This document shows, in pieces, positions 1 through 5,503 of a stretch of DNA of 5,503 bases. A model generated the notes under the pieces. That model did no database searches. It was given only the letters and a program-made list of their open reading frames with translations, and had not been told where the DNA came from. Each line of letters starts with the position of its first letter. The first letter of the stretch is position 1. The DNA lies in assembly GCA_019454705.1 (NCBI GenBank), contig JACFNS010000198.1, positions 1-5,503 of the forward strand, given 5' to 3'. The translations under genes were made by a program, and so were the position numbers. This stretch comes from Taibaiella sp. (GTDB lineage: Bacteria > Bacteroidota > Bacteroidia > Chitinophagales > Chitinophagaceae).

Positions 1-66
1 GGTATGGGCCTGGGCTGGTGGCAGGTGAAACAAGTCTTTACAATCGGCTTCCAATACAAATTATAA
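1..66 (+). CDS. C-terminal end of a probable outer-membrane beta-barrel protein (partial, 5' end outside window)
   Basis: Reading from base 1 in frame 1 gives 21 codons and a TAA stop at 64-66. The translated tail ends QVFTIGFQYKL. Alternating hydrophobic/aromatic and polar residues running to the C-terminus, finishing aromatic-Lys-Leu, is typical of the last strand of Bacteroidota outer-membrane beta-barrels, which is recognised by the BAM machinery. Nothing more specific can be said from 21 residues, and the family is not recognised. It lies in the same direction as scpA, with 33 bp between its stop and the scpA start. A promoter-like box sits in that gap, so the two need not be one operon. 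The alternative is chance reading of a non-coding end; the in-frame stop followed by a promoter-like box and a gene start argues mildly against that. Confidence 0.5.
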   Translation, partial: GMGLGWWQVKQVFTIGFQYKL

Positions 67-70
67 ACGG

Positions 71-78
71 TATATTTG
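71..78 (+). promoter_or_regulatory. Candidate scpA promoter, -7 box TATATTTG
   Basis: TATATTTG matches the Bacteroidota primary sigma factor -7 consensus TAnnTTTG at every fixed position. It lies 21 bp upstream of the scpA ATG, which would leave a short leader of roughly 15 nt. No good TTTG -33 element is seen 19-21 bp upstream; the sequence there falls in the end of the preceding gene and is at best weakly similar. Inferred from sequence only. Confidence 0.4.
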
Positions 79-99
79 AGCGAATAGCTTAGTAAGCAC

Positions 100-927
100 A
101 TGTCAGAAACTTACCAGATAAAACTGCCCCAGTTTGAGGGCCCGTTCGACCTGTTGTTGTTCTTTATAGAACGCGACGAACTGGATATATACAACATACC
201 CATCCACAAAATCACCAAAGACTTCCTGGAGTACATCCATAAACTGGAGGCCCTGAATATAGAACTGGCCAGTGAGTTTATCCTGTTCATATCTACCCTG
301 ATGCGCATAAAAGCCAAAATGCTGCTGCCGCGCAAAGAACTGGACGAACAAGGAAATGAAATTGACCCCCGCCAGGAACTGGTAGATAAGATATTGGAAT
401 ACAAGCGTTTCAAAGAGGCATCGGAACAAATGATTGTATTGGAAGCCGAGCGCCTGCTGCAGCAAAAGAGGGGCAATATCAAGAAAGAACTGGACTCGTT
501 GGGTGAAGAATATAGTGAGGGCACGGAGATACAGACAATAACCATGTACAAACTCATGCAGGCCTTCGAGCGTGTCATGAACAGGTACAAGGACCGTACC
601 GACAAACCCCAACACGTAGTAGTTAAATATAATTACAGCCTGGAAGGACAGAAGACATATCTCGTAGAGCATATCAAGTCGAATACCCGTGTTGCATTCG
701 AAACTATCTTTTCCCAATGCGAAAACCGCATACATGCCATATTCACCTTCCTGGCTATGCTGGAGCTGGTGCAGATGAAATATCTGACATTGCTGATCGG
801 CAGCGGCAGGAACAATTTCATTATAGAGTGGAACACAGACGCTCCTGAAACTATGCCGGACAACTCCACTGACAGCTATACAACCAAACTGGAAACTGAC
901 GAAGAAAGTAACGGCCAGGGTGAATAG
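100..927 (+). CDS. scpA: Segregation and condensation protein A (ScpA kleisin)
   Basis: ScpA is the bacterial kleisin. It bridges the two heads of the SMC dimer and, with ScpB, forms the cytoplasmic SMC-ScpAB complex that compacts and segregates the chromosome. The 275-residue product is close to the usual family length (about 240-280). The N-terminal domain carries the family signature FEGPFDLLL (residues 12-20), followed by DELDIYNIPI and a helical region through ASEFILFISTLMRIKAKMLLP (57-77, split here only for description), the part that contacts the SMC neck. The DPRQELVDKILEYKRFKEAS region (about 89-108) is also typical. A charged linker follows, then a C-terminal winged-helix segment at roughly 200-245 that binds the SMC head. 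Residues after about 248 form an acidic, Ser/Thr/Glu-rich tail that looks disordered. The ATG at 100 is chosen because the conserved domain begins a few residues later and no upstream in-frame start is supported. There is no obvious Shine-Dalgarno, as usual in this phylum. scpB is not adjacent. The stop lies 3 bp from the stop of the convergent lipoprotein gene. Confidence 0.96.
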   Translation: MSETYQIKLPQFEGPFDLLLFFIERDELDIYNIPIHKITKDFLEYIHKLEALNIELASEFILFISTLMRIKAKMLLPRKELDEQGNEIDPRQELVDKILEYKRFKEASEQMIVLEAERLLQQKRGNIKKELDSLGEEYSEGTEIQTITMYKLMQAFERVMNRYKDRTDKPQHVVVKYNYSLEGQKTYLVEHIKSNTRVAFETIFSQCENRIHAIFTFLAMLELVQMKYLTLLIGSGRNNFIIEWNTDAPETMPDNSTDSYTTKLETDEESNGQGE

Positions 928-930
928 ACA

Positions 931-1608
931 CTATTGATTCCTGATAACTGCACCCATGATATAAATATCCGATTCTATATCCACGGGTGTGGTTTGTCCT
1001 GTTATATTCATATTACCTGACAGTTGCTGGGATATTTTGCCGCTGACCACCAGGCCGCTTTTTATATCTATTTCCATTTCGCCGCTTTGCATGCCTTTCA
1101 GCTGCATATCGCTGTCTTGGGTTTGCGATGCATTATCCGAAGTGATTCTGCCTTGCAGCTCTACATGAGCAATGCCTTTTTTTATTGATACCAATTGGTA
1201 CCTGTTCCTGACACGCACATTGGCAAAACCTACAGAAGTGGCATAAGAACGTTCCCAAATACTACCCTCTTCTACAGCTACACCCGGATAAACCTGCAGT
1301 ACGTGCAACATGATTTTTCGGATGGAACTATCGTCAAAACGATAAGCCCCTCCCCCTTCGCTACGGGTTCTGTTAACAGGTTCGGATGCCAGAACCTCCC
1401 CTTTGGGTGAAACCACCATTTTAAAATTCTTATCAATCAGGTTGCGCAGGTCTTCGTACATCGGGTCGGTGCCATTATCGTTTTCAGAATCATAGTCCAG
1501 GGAAAACAACTGGTTGCCCGAGCTCATGGTTATCCGCTCATAGGTAACTGAAACCGTATTCTTTCCAGGTGACACACCCACTACCCTGTAGGCATTAGTA
1601 AGGGTCAT
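931..1608 (-). CDS. DUF6263-like protein, C-terminal fragment of a split lipoprotein gene
   Basis: This is a 225-residue ORF of unknown function. It begins TNAYRVVGVSPGKNTVSVTY, followed by a FKMVVSPKGEVLASEP segment (about residues 62-77) and beta-rich, glycine-containing stretches to the end. This pattern (a 'V..V...G...V.V.Y.RI' strand pair, then 'F...VSP.G.V') resembles the DUF6263 family of Bacteroidota envelope proteins; I make the link by pattern recognition, not by a search. The ORF has no signal peptide of its own. Its ATG overlaps the TGA of the upstream lipoprotein ORF (shared ATGA), and the upstream product ends exactly where the missing N-terminal strands of this domain should be. 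The simplest reading is one gene of about 296 codons broken by an indel. Translational coupling through the ATGA overlap is possible, but would leave this part without an export signal. It ends 3 bp from the scpA stop, with no terminator visible between them. Confidence 0.7.
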   Translation of the reverse strand: MTLTNAYRVVGVSPGKNTVSVTYERITMSSGNQLFSLDYDSENDNGTDPMYEDLRNLIDKNFKMVVSPKGEVLASEPVNRTRSEGGGAYRFDDSSIRKIMLHVLQVYPGVAVEEGSIWERSYATSVGFANVRVRNRYQLVSIKKGIAHVELQGRITSDNASQTQDSDMQLKGMQSGEMEIDIKSGLVVSGKISQQLSGNMNITGQTTPVDIESDIYIMGAVIRNQ

Positions 1609-1613
1609 ATTTT
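1605..1613 (-). other. Stop/start overlap and probable frameshift site between the two lipoprotein ORFs
   Basis: On the minus strand the sequence reads ACC AAA ATA TGA CCC. The upstream frame terminates at TGA, and the downstream frame starts at the overlapping ATG. The stop follows a run of four A (plus-strand T at 1610-1613). One additional A in that run would give ...TKN-MTLTNAYRV..., joining both ORFs into one uninterrupted frame. Loss of two bases would do the same. No classical X XXY YYZ slippery heptamer is present in frame, so programmed -1 frameshifting is not well supported. Confidence 0.6.
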
Positions 1614-1817
1614 GGTGAATATGGCTTTATCTTTTTCTATCTCCTGTGTCAGCACTATATTATTCTTGATTGTGTACCTGTAAGAGGAATCGGGCAATAA
1701 ATTGAATATCAACTTAGTAGGCCCCACCACTTCTTGTGTCGCAGCAGGCTCTCCACACCCTGATATACAGAATGAAAACACCGTAATTACGCACAATAAT
1801 GTTTTACAGATATTCAT
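1605..1817 (-). CDS. Lipoprotein, N-terminal fragment of split DUF6263-like gene
   Basis: This is a 70-residue ORF if read from the ATG at 1815-1817. It starts MNICK, followed by a hydrophobic segment and the lipobox ISGC with the acceptor cysteine at residue 21, so it should be processed by signal peptidase II and anchored in the envelope. The mature part (GEPAATQEVVGPTKLIFNLL, then a DSSYRYTIKNNIVLTQEIEK stretch) looks like the first beta strands of a DUF6263-type domain and then stops abruptly at TGA. An in-frame ATG at 1884-1886 would add 23 residues. I prefer 1817 because the lipoprotein signal begins there and because a promoter-like pair (1867-1897) lies just upstream, which would put the longer start upstream of the transcription start. 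The function of the family is unknown. The ORF overlaps the following ORF by 4 bp (ATGA) and is most likely one gene with it. Confidence 0.65.
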   Translation of the reverse strand: MNICKTLLCVITVFSFCISGCGEPAATQEVVGPTKLIFNLLPDSSYRYTIKNNIVLTQEIEKDKAIFTKI

Positions 1818-1866
1818 ATTAACAACTGCGTTGCCGCTATTCAGGTGCAATATATATATGCAGCTA

Positions 1867-1897
1867 CAAAATAGCGCATCGAACATTGCATTGCAAA
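1867..1897 (-). promoter_or_regulatory. Candidate promoter of the split lipoprotein gene
   Basis: On the minus strand, TTTG (1897-1894) is followed after 20 bp by TATTTTG (1873-1867). The Bacteroidota consensus is TTTG, 19-21 bp, TAnnTTTG, so the spacing is right and the -7 box is one base short of ideal. Transcription would start near 1860, giving a leader of about 40 nt to the ATG at 1817. The TTTG is the end of the T-tract of the terminator for the upstream surface-protein gene, so the two signals overlap. Inferred from sequence only. Confidence 0.35.
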
Positions 1898-1923
1898 AAA
1901 AGAAGGCCCTTTTTAGGGCCTTC
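1895..1923 (-). terminator. Rho-independent terminator of the large surface-protein gene
   Basis: A perfect 9-bp inverted repeat, GAAGGCCCT (1902-1910) and AGGGCCTTC (1915-1923), has a 4-nt loop. On the minus strand it is followed by seven T (plus-strand A at 1895-1901). It lies 23 nt after the stop codon of the 1075-residue gene. The orientation of the T-tract assigns it to the minus strand. Confidence 0.92.
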
Positions 1924-1946
1924 TCATAGGAATTTGTTGATTTTAT

Positions 1947-4900
1947 CTACCTAACCAATGTTGTCTCGCCTTTATAAGTTTCTACAAAACCATCAGGATA
2001 GGCCACTCTTATGAGATAACTATATGTTCCCATTTCCTGTGGTACACCCTTCCAGGTGCCATCCCAGCCACGCATATGGTCATTTGTATTGAATATTTCC
2101 TGTCCCCAGCGGTTGAACACACGGAACTCCAAGATACGCTGGAATGTCAGGTTCGTTATCTTGAACATATCATTCTTACCATCACCATTGGGGCTGAACG
2201 CACTAGGTACAAACAGGTTGTCACGCTTGTCTACTATTACATGCAGCGTGTCAAACGCACGGCATCCGTTAGCTGCAAGGCCACCCACTATATACTTCGT
2301 ATCCTCCGTAGGACGGGCTACCGGGTAAGATATGTTCGGGTTGTTCAGCGATGATACAGGACTCCAGTTATACATCCTCGCTCCGCTTGCCAACAACTGG
2401 AAGCTCTGGCCATATTTAACCACCGTATCACCTTCGTTCAGTATCCTTACATCGGGCAGTGGCAATATCTTTATGCTCATGTCCAGTGTATCGTAGCACC
2501 ATACGCTGTCTGATACTACTATCTTATAGTCTGTAGTGCGTTTAGGACCAATGAAGGTGTAACCTTTGGTCGGCTCATCTACGCTGGTAGGCACTATAAA
2601 CTCTCCGTTTTCGTATTCATACCACTTGAAGTAATGGCCGCCGAATATCACGAAGGGTGCCTTATCGCCCAGGCACAATGAGGTGTCTTCAGGCTTGATG
2701 CGCATGTCGTTTTTGGGTATATATACATCCATGGTATCGCGCATGATACAGGTACTGCGGCCAATGGTCTGTACTATAAACCTGCCGGACTCCGGCACAT
2801 AAGCCAATGGTTGTGCAATGGTAGAATCAGAAAGCAATTCTCCTCTTGTCCACCTGATGTCAAACGGCAGCGGATCTGCCTCGCAGGCAAAGAACTTAAA
2901 TACAGGGCGGGCGTTAGCAATTGTTATGCCATCAGCTTTGCCGGTGCCACATACACTGCTCACACTGGCATCTGCGGGTTTATAAGACAACCCGGCGGGA
3001 TATGATGTGGATGCATATTTAATAACAGGAACGGGATTGGCAGGATTACAAGGCTGAGCTACGGAGCTGCTGTAGCATATCTGGATAATCAGGTTCTTGG
3101 TTGTATCCCAGTTGTATGGTGTGCCGAATTTGAAGTCATTCCACCCATCAGGCAGTGTAACTGCCGATGATGAATAAACCTGGGTCATACCAAAGTTTTC
3201 AAATCCTTCTTCCTGGTTCAATTCAGCCTTATCAGTACACTTCATAGAAATGGAGAAGTTGCTGTACTCATGCGTGGCTGTAGTATTACCTGCTATTTCA
3301 AAAGCAAGCCCACGGATGGTAGCAGAACGCATACCCCATAGCCATATATCTTCTTTCTTTACCAGGTACTCTTTTTTAGCAGTTTGCAAGTGCTGGTACA
3401 TAACAGGGGTGGCGTTGCCCACTGTGTCGTAAAACGCCTCACCATATACAGGCGAACCATACATTATCAGTTCCTCCGGTGTGTTGCATATAGTGGGATT
3501 ACCTATACCGCAGGGCACATTATTCAACGGTTTTTTTCCTTTAATAAGAGCTACCAATTGCAGGTAGCCGGGTTTACACATCACCAGCGCATCTTCAGGG
3601 TTTACCGGGTTTTTCGGGGTGATGGTCACCATGTTGCTGGTATCCAATGAAACATACACCGTATCACGATTGCGACATGTGCCGGTCAGGTCTATAGTGG
3701 ATACTATATATCCAGCATTTTTAGGATAAAACACTGTATCTCCACCATTGACAAAAGGATAGCTGATGAGTGGATTATGAATATTCAATGTATTGAAACC
3801 AACCACAGGCCCGCCATCTGTTGTACTCCAGGTTACTCTCAGGTTCTCAGTACCTTTTACAAATAATTGTACCGGCTGGGGATTTAATTCACAAATTACC
3901 TGGTCAGGCCCAGCATCTATTCCTGGCACAACCTGTATCAATATCACTTCATTAGTGGTTAATACTATCGGTTGGTCTTGTGTACAGGTTGAATCAACTG
4001 TTGTTAGCACCAGCATATGCTGGCCATAATCAGCTGTGGTGGGTTTCCACTTGAAAGTTCCTGTTACTTTATCTGTTTGCTCGCCTGCCAAAGTCAAAGT
4101 GGCACCGGTGAATAATGTCAGATCCGCACGCATGTACAATTCATTATCCGGATTTTTAGTCCACCCGTTCATAGTGAATGTAAATTCTGATTCAGGACAT
4201 ACGTACACAACATGGTCAATTTTACCTGTCGGGTCATTTCTCTTTACGGGTACCAGTGTCGCATTGTTCACATTCTGTGCTATGGAATCCATCTCAGGCG
4301 GGGGTGCTGTACAGGGTAAGACAGCAATCTGCACATCTCTTAACACATAACTACTTTTATCATTAGCCTTAAATGACAATGTATATTTACCTGTAAGGGT
4401 GGGAACAAAGGTAGCCGTACCTGTTGCATTGTTCAGGCTATATCCATTAATAGGCCTGTTAACACTATAACCTGCGGCATATACTACCGGTGTTGTAGCA
4501 TTTGTCAAAGGTGCGGTCGTCACTACGTTTACCCTGTTGGAATCCCATGGATCCGGATCCCACGGTAAGTTCAGGTACTCATATTCCTGGTTAACACATA
4601 TATAGGGCAGTGGATTGGACAGGAGCTTTGGCGTATTGTTATAAAAATTGGTCAATACATCCATCCCTGCCTCAATATACAAAGAACCCAAAGTTGCCAG
4701 GTTTACACTTGTATTACGTGCACTGGACGACCACCAGAACTTCCAGTCTTTTTGTCCTGAAGGCAGGGTAATTGTAGCCGTGTAAGTCCTGCTGCGATAG
4801 GCAGGCAAGTGGTCGTTTGTAGCAACATGGCACTGACTTATGGCAGAGAACGCAGGACATAACTGGTCGACAATATTTATGCCCGGACTTGTCATGTCCA

Positions 4901-5174
4901 CAAAATGCTGCCCGCTACCATCATTCTCTGATTCGTAAAACAAGCGTTCTGTCGCACCCGTAGTAAGGCCGCAGTCGCAGGAAGAATAGGTAATCATTGT
5001 TACTTTATAGGTGTAATCGGGCACAGGATTGCAGATATCCACCCCTACTCCTGCATATTCAATGTATATGTCTGCAGCAGCAAGATGACATGCTTTTGAC
5101 TGGTTATAAAATACACTCAGCAGCAAAAAAAATACACCTGAAAATATCTTTGCCGTGGTTTTGCTCATTTCCAT
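1947..5174 (-). CDS. Large multidomain surface/secreted protein with gliding-motility C-terminal (CHU_C) type IX sorting domain
   Basis: This 1075-residue protein is predicted to be exported by Sec and then moved across the outer membrane by the type IX system. A signal peptide has basic Lys5/Lys9, a hydrophobic core FSGVFFLLLSVF (11-22) and a likely cleavage after SKA (28). Residues 29-285 form a Cys-rich N-terminal module (C29, C48, C66, C68, C106, C115, C193). It begins like the 'HIVGGE..Y...G' domain of many Bacteroidota adhesin-like proteins and ends in an Ig-like repeat with TGTATFVPT (251-259). A similar repeat with GTFKWKPT (372-379) spans 290-416. An AGPDQVIC repeat follows (421-428, PKD/Ig-like). 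A sandwich-like domain lies at about 565-762 (WNDFKFGTPYNWDTTKNLII, 678-697), seemingly inserted in another Ig-like repeat, and further Ig-like repeats reach 985. Residues 986-1075 are CHU_C: FVPSAFSPNGDGKND, then VFNRWGQEIF, GWDGTWKG and a final GETTLVR. It probably acts in adhesion or as a surface structural protein; no catalytic motif is seen. An alternative start is Met3 (ATG ending at 5168). The gene stands alone between two terminators. Confidence 0.93.
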   Translation of the reverse strand: MEMSKTTAKIFSGVFFLLLSVFYNQSKACHLAAADIYIEYAGVGVDICNPVPDYTYKVTMITYSSCDCGLTTGATERLFYESENDGSGQHFVDMTSPGINIVDQLCPAFSAISQCHVATNDHLPAYRSRTYTATITLPSGQKDWKFWWSSSARNTSVNLATLGSLYIEAGMDVLTNFYNNTPKLLSNPLPYICVNQEYEYLNLPWDPDPWDSNRVNVVTTAPLTNATTPVVYAAGYSVNRPINGYSLNNATGTATFVPTLTGKYTLSFKANDKSSYVLRDVQIAVLPCTAPPPEMDSIAQNVNNATLVPVKRNDPTGKIDHVVYVCPESEFTFTMNGWTKNPDNELYMRADLTLFTGATLTLAGEQTDKVTGTFKWKPTTADYGQHMLVLTTVDSTCTQDQPIVLTTNEVILIQVVPGIDAGPDQVICELNPQPVQLFVKGTENLRVTWSTTDGGPVVGFNTLNIHNPLISYPFVNGGDTVFYPKNAGYIVSTIDLTGTCRNRDTVYVSLDTSNMVTITPKNPVNPEDALVMCKPGYLQLVALIKGKKPLNNVPCGIGNPTICNTPEELIMYGSPVYGEAFYDTVGNATPVMYQHLQTAKKEYLVKKEDIWLWGMRSATIRGLAFEIAGNTTATHEYSNFSISMKCTDKAELNQEEGFENFGMTQVYSSSAVTLPDGWNDFKFGTPYNWDTTKNLIIQICYSSSVAQPCNPANPVPVIKYASTSYPAGLSYKPADASVSSVCGTGKADGITIANARPVFKFFACEADPLPFDIRWTRGELLSDSTIAQPLAYVPESGRFIVQTIGRSTCIMRDTMDVYIPKNDMRIKPEDTSLCLGDKAPFVIFGGHYFKWYEYENGEFIVPTSVDEPTKGYTFIGPKRTTDYKIVVSDSVWCYDTLDMSIKILPLPDVRILNEGDTVVKYGQSFQLLASGARMYNWSPVSSLNNPNISYPVARPTEDTKYIVGGLAANGCRAFDTLHVIVDKRDNLFVPSAFSPNGDGKNDMFKITNLTFQRILEFRVFNRWGQEIFNTNDHMRGWDGTWKGVPQEMGTYSYLIRVAYPDGFVETYKGETTLVR

Positions 5175-5206
5175 AGTATTATCTGATTGTTAATAATTAA
5201 GTAATT

Positions 5207-5214
5207 CAAATACA
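5207..5214 (-). promoter_or_regulatory. Weak candidate -7 box upstream of the large surface-protein gene
   Basis: On the minus strand, TGTATTTG matches TAnnTTTG except at the second base and lies 32 bp upstream of the ATG at 5174. No good TTTG is seen 19-21 bp further upstream; the nearest TTG (5242-5240) is 25 bp away, which is too far. The gene-free stretch 5175-5343 is AT-rich and must hold this gene's promoter, because a terminator for the previous gene lies at its far end, but this is only the best of weak candidates. Confidence 0.2.
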
Positions 5215-5343
5215 ATGTTCTATGAGAAAAGACATCACACAAGTATTTCAAGTTGGGTAATTATACATTTTTAGTTTTCGCATTCTTTTTACTTAATATT
5301 ATCAACAGAATTATTAACTATTGGTATCATCACATGAATAAAA

Positions 5344-5376
5344 AAATGGCTTCCTTATCTTTTAAGGAAGCCATTT
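5344..5376 (-). terminator. Rho-independent terminator of the partial CHU_C gene
   Basis: A perfect 13-bp inverted repeat, AAATGGCTTCCTT (5344-5356) and AAGGAAGCCATTT (5364-5376), has a 7-nt loop that an extra A-T pair can shorten to 5. On the minus strand the stem runs directly into a T-tract (plus-strand A at 5340-5346). It begins 23 nt after the stop codon of the gene at 5400-5503, so it ends that transcript and insulates the 1075-residue gene from read-through. Confidence 0.92.
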
Positions 5377-5399
5377 GAAAAAATATTAATTACCTCTTA

Positions 5400-5503
5400 T
5401 TACCTTATCAGGGTTGTTTCACCCTTATAGGTTTCTACAAAACCATCAGGGTATGCTACCCGTATCAGGTAAGTGTAACTACCCATCTCCTGGGGTTTAC
5501 CCT
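5400..5503 (-). CDS. C-terminal end of a second CHU_C type IX secretion cargo protein (partial)
   Basis: Only the last 33 codons and the TAA stop (5400-5402) lie in the window; the gene continues beyond base 5503. The translated end is GKPQEMGSYTYLIRV followed by AYPDGFVETYKGETTLIR, the final strands of the CHU_C (gliding-motility-associated C-terminal) domain used as a type B sorting signal for the type IX secretion system. It differs from the end of the neighbouring 1075-residue protein at 4 of 33 positions (V/K, T/S, S/T, V/I). The DNA is less similar, about three quarters identical by hand count, with a 20-bp exact match (5431-5450 to 1978-1997). The gene is in the same orientation as its neighbour and has its own terminator. 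The product is presumably a large exported surface protein, but its N-terminal architecture cannot be seen. Confidence 0.9.
   Translation of the reverse strand, partial: GKPQEMGSYTYLIRVAYPDGFVETYKGETTLIR

Noticed and set aside
103..735. Long open frames of 210 and 164 codons on the minus strand opposite scpA
   Set aside because: They lie wholly inside the well-supported scpA coding region and show no recognisable domain. Openness is explained by the codon composition of scpA.
1195..1410. Plus-strand open frame of 71 codons within the lipoprotein region
   Set aside because: It is antisense to a coding region with clear protein-family character, and has no promoter, domain or plausible start context.
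1605..1613. Programmed -1 ribosomal frameshift in the lipoprotein gene
   Set aside because: No slippery heptamer in the right frame and no clear stimulatory structure are visible. An indel or translational coupling explains the junction more simply.
1818..1886. Longer start for the lipoprotein ORF at 1886 (adds 23 residues)
   Set aside because: The added residues precede a complete lipoprotein signal, and the candidate promoter lies inside them. The start at 1817 is the better choice.
1702..1929. Plus-strand open frame of 75 codons running through the lipoprotein start and the terminator
   Set aside because: It reads through the terminator hairpin and is antisense to the lipoprotein signal peptide. 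Its sequence has no protein-like features.
2056..4350. Several plus-strand open frames of 60-104 codons opposite the large surface-protein gene
   Set aside because: All are antisense shadows of the 1075-residue gene. None shows a domain or start signal.
4549..4560. Tandem GGATCCGGATCC
   Set aside because: It looks like a cloning-site artefact, but it is in frame and encodes the natural Asp-Pro-rich loop of the surface protein with intact flanks. No vector sequence is seen.
5344..5376. 13-bp inverted repeat considered as an insertion-sequence end or attachment site
   Set aside because: The short loop, the adjacent T-tract on the minus strand and the position 23 nt after a stop codon make it a terminator.

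Overview
The window looks like chromosomal DNA from a Bacteroidota bacterium, probably of the Chitinophagales/Sphingobacteriales type (order-level guess). Three things point there. A very large secreted protein ends in the gliding-motility-associated C-terminal domain (CHU_C, type B sorting signal of the type IX secretion system). A lipoprotein resembles DUF6263, a family I associate with this phylum. Genes lack clear Shine-Dalgarno sequences and carry TAnnTTTG-like promoter boxes. Base composition is moderate and even, and I see no insertion sequence, phage, tRNA, rRNA or CRISPR signal.

Layout, left to right. Bases 1-66 are the last 21 codons of a plus-strand gene that ends like an outer-membrane beta-barrel. 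A perfect TAnnTTTG box (71-78) then precedes scpA (100-927, plus), the kleisin subunit of the SMC-ScpAB chromosome condensation complex. Everything to the right is on the minus strand and converges on scpA, with only 3 bp between the stop codons. First comes a DUF6263-like lipoprotein split into two ORFs that share an ATGA stop/start (1605-1817 and 931-1608), most simply one gene broken by a small indel. Next is a strong rho-independent terminator (1895-1923), then a 1075-residue multidomain type IX-secreted surface protein (1947-5174). A second strong terminator (5344-5376) closes a further minus-strand gene, of which only the last 33 codons are present (5400-5503). Its C-terminus is 29/33 identical to that of the 1075-residue protein.

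The genes do not form one pathway. scpA is housekeeping. The minus-strand genes are envelope or surface proteins, each apparently its own transcription unit because a terminator separates each pair. The two type IX cargo genes are adjacent, in the same orientation, and share a nearly identical sorting domain.

I did not find a new defence, mobile or regulatory system. The points most worth checking are the split lipoprotein, the adjacent type IX cargo genes, the terminator whose T-tract may double as a promoter element, and the domain apparently inserted inside an Ig-like repeat of the large surface protein.
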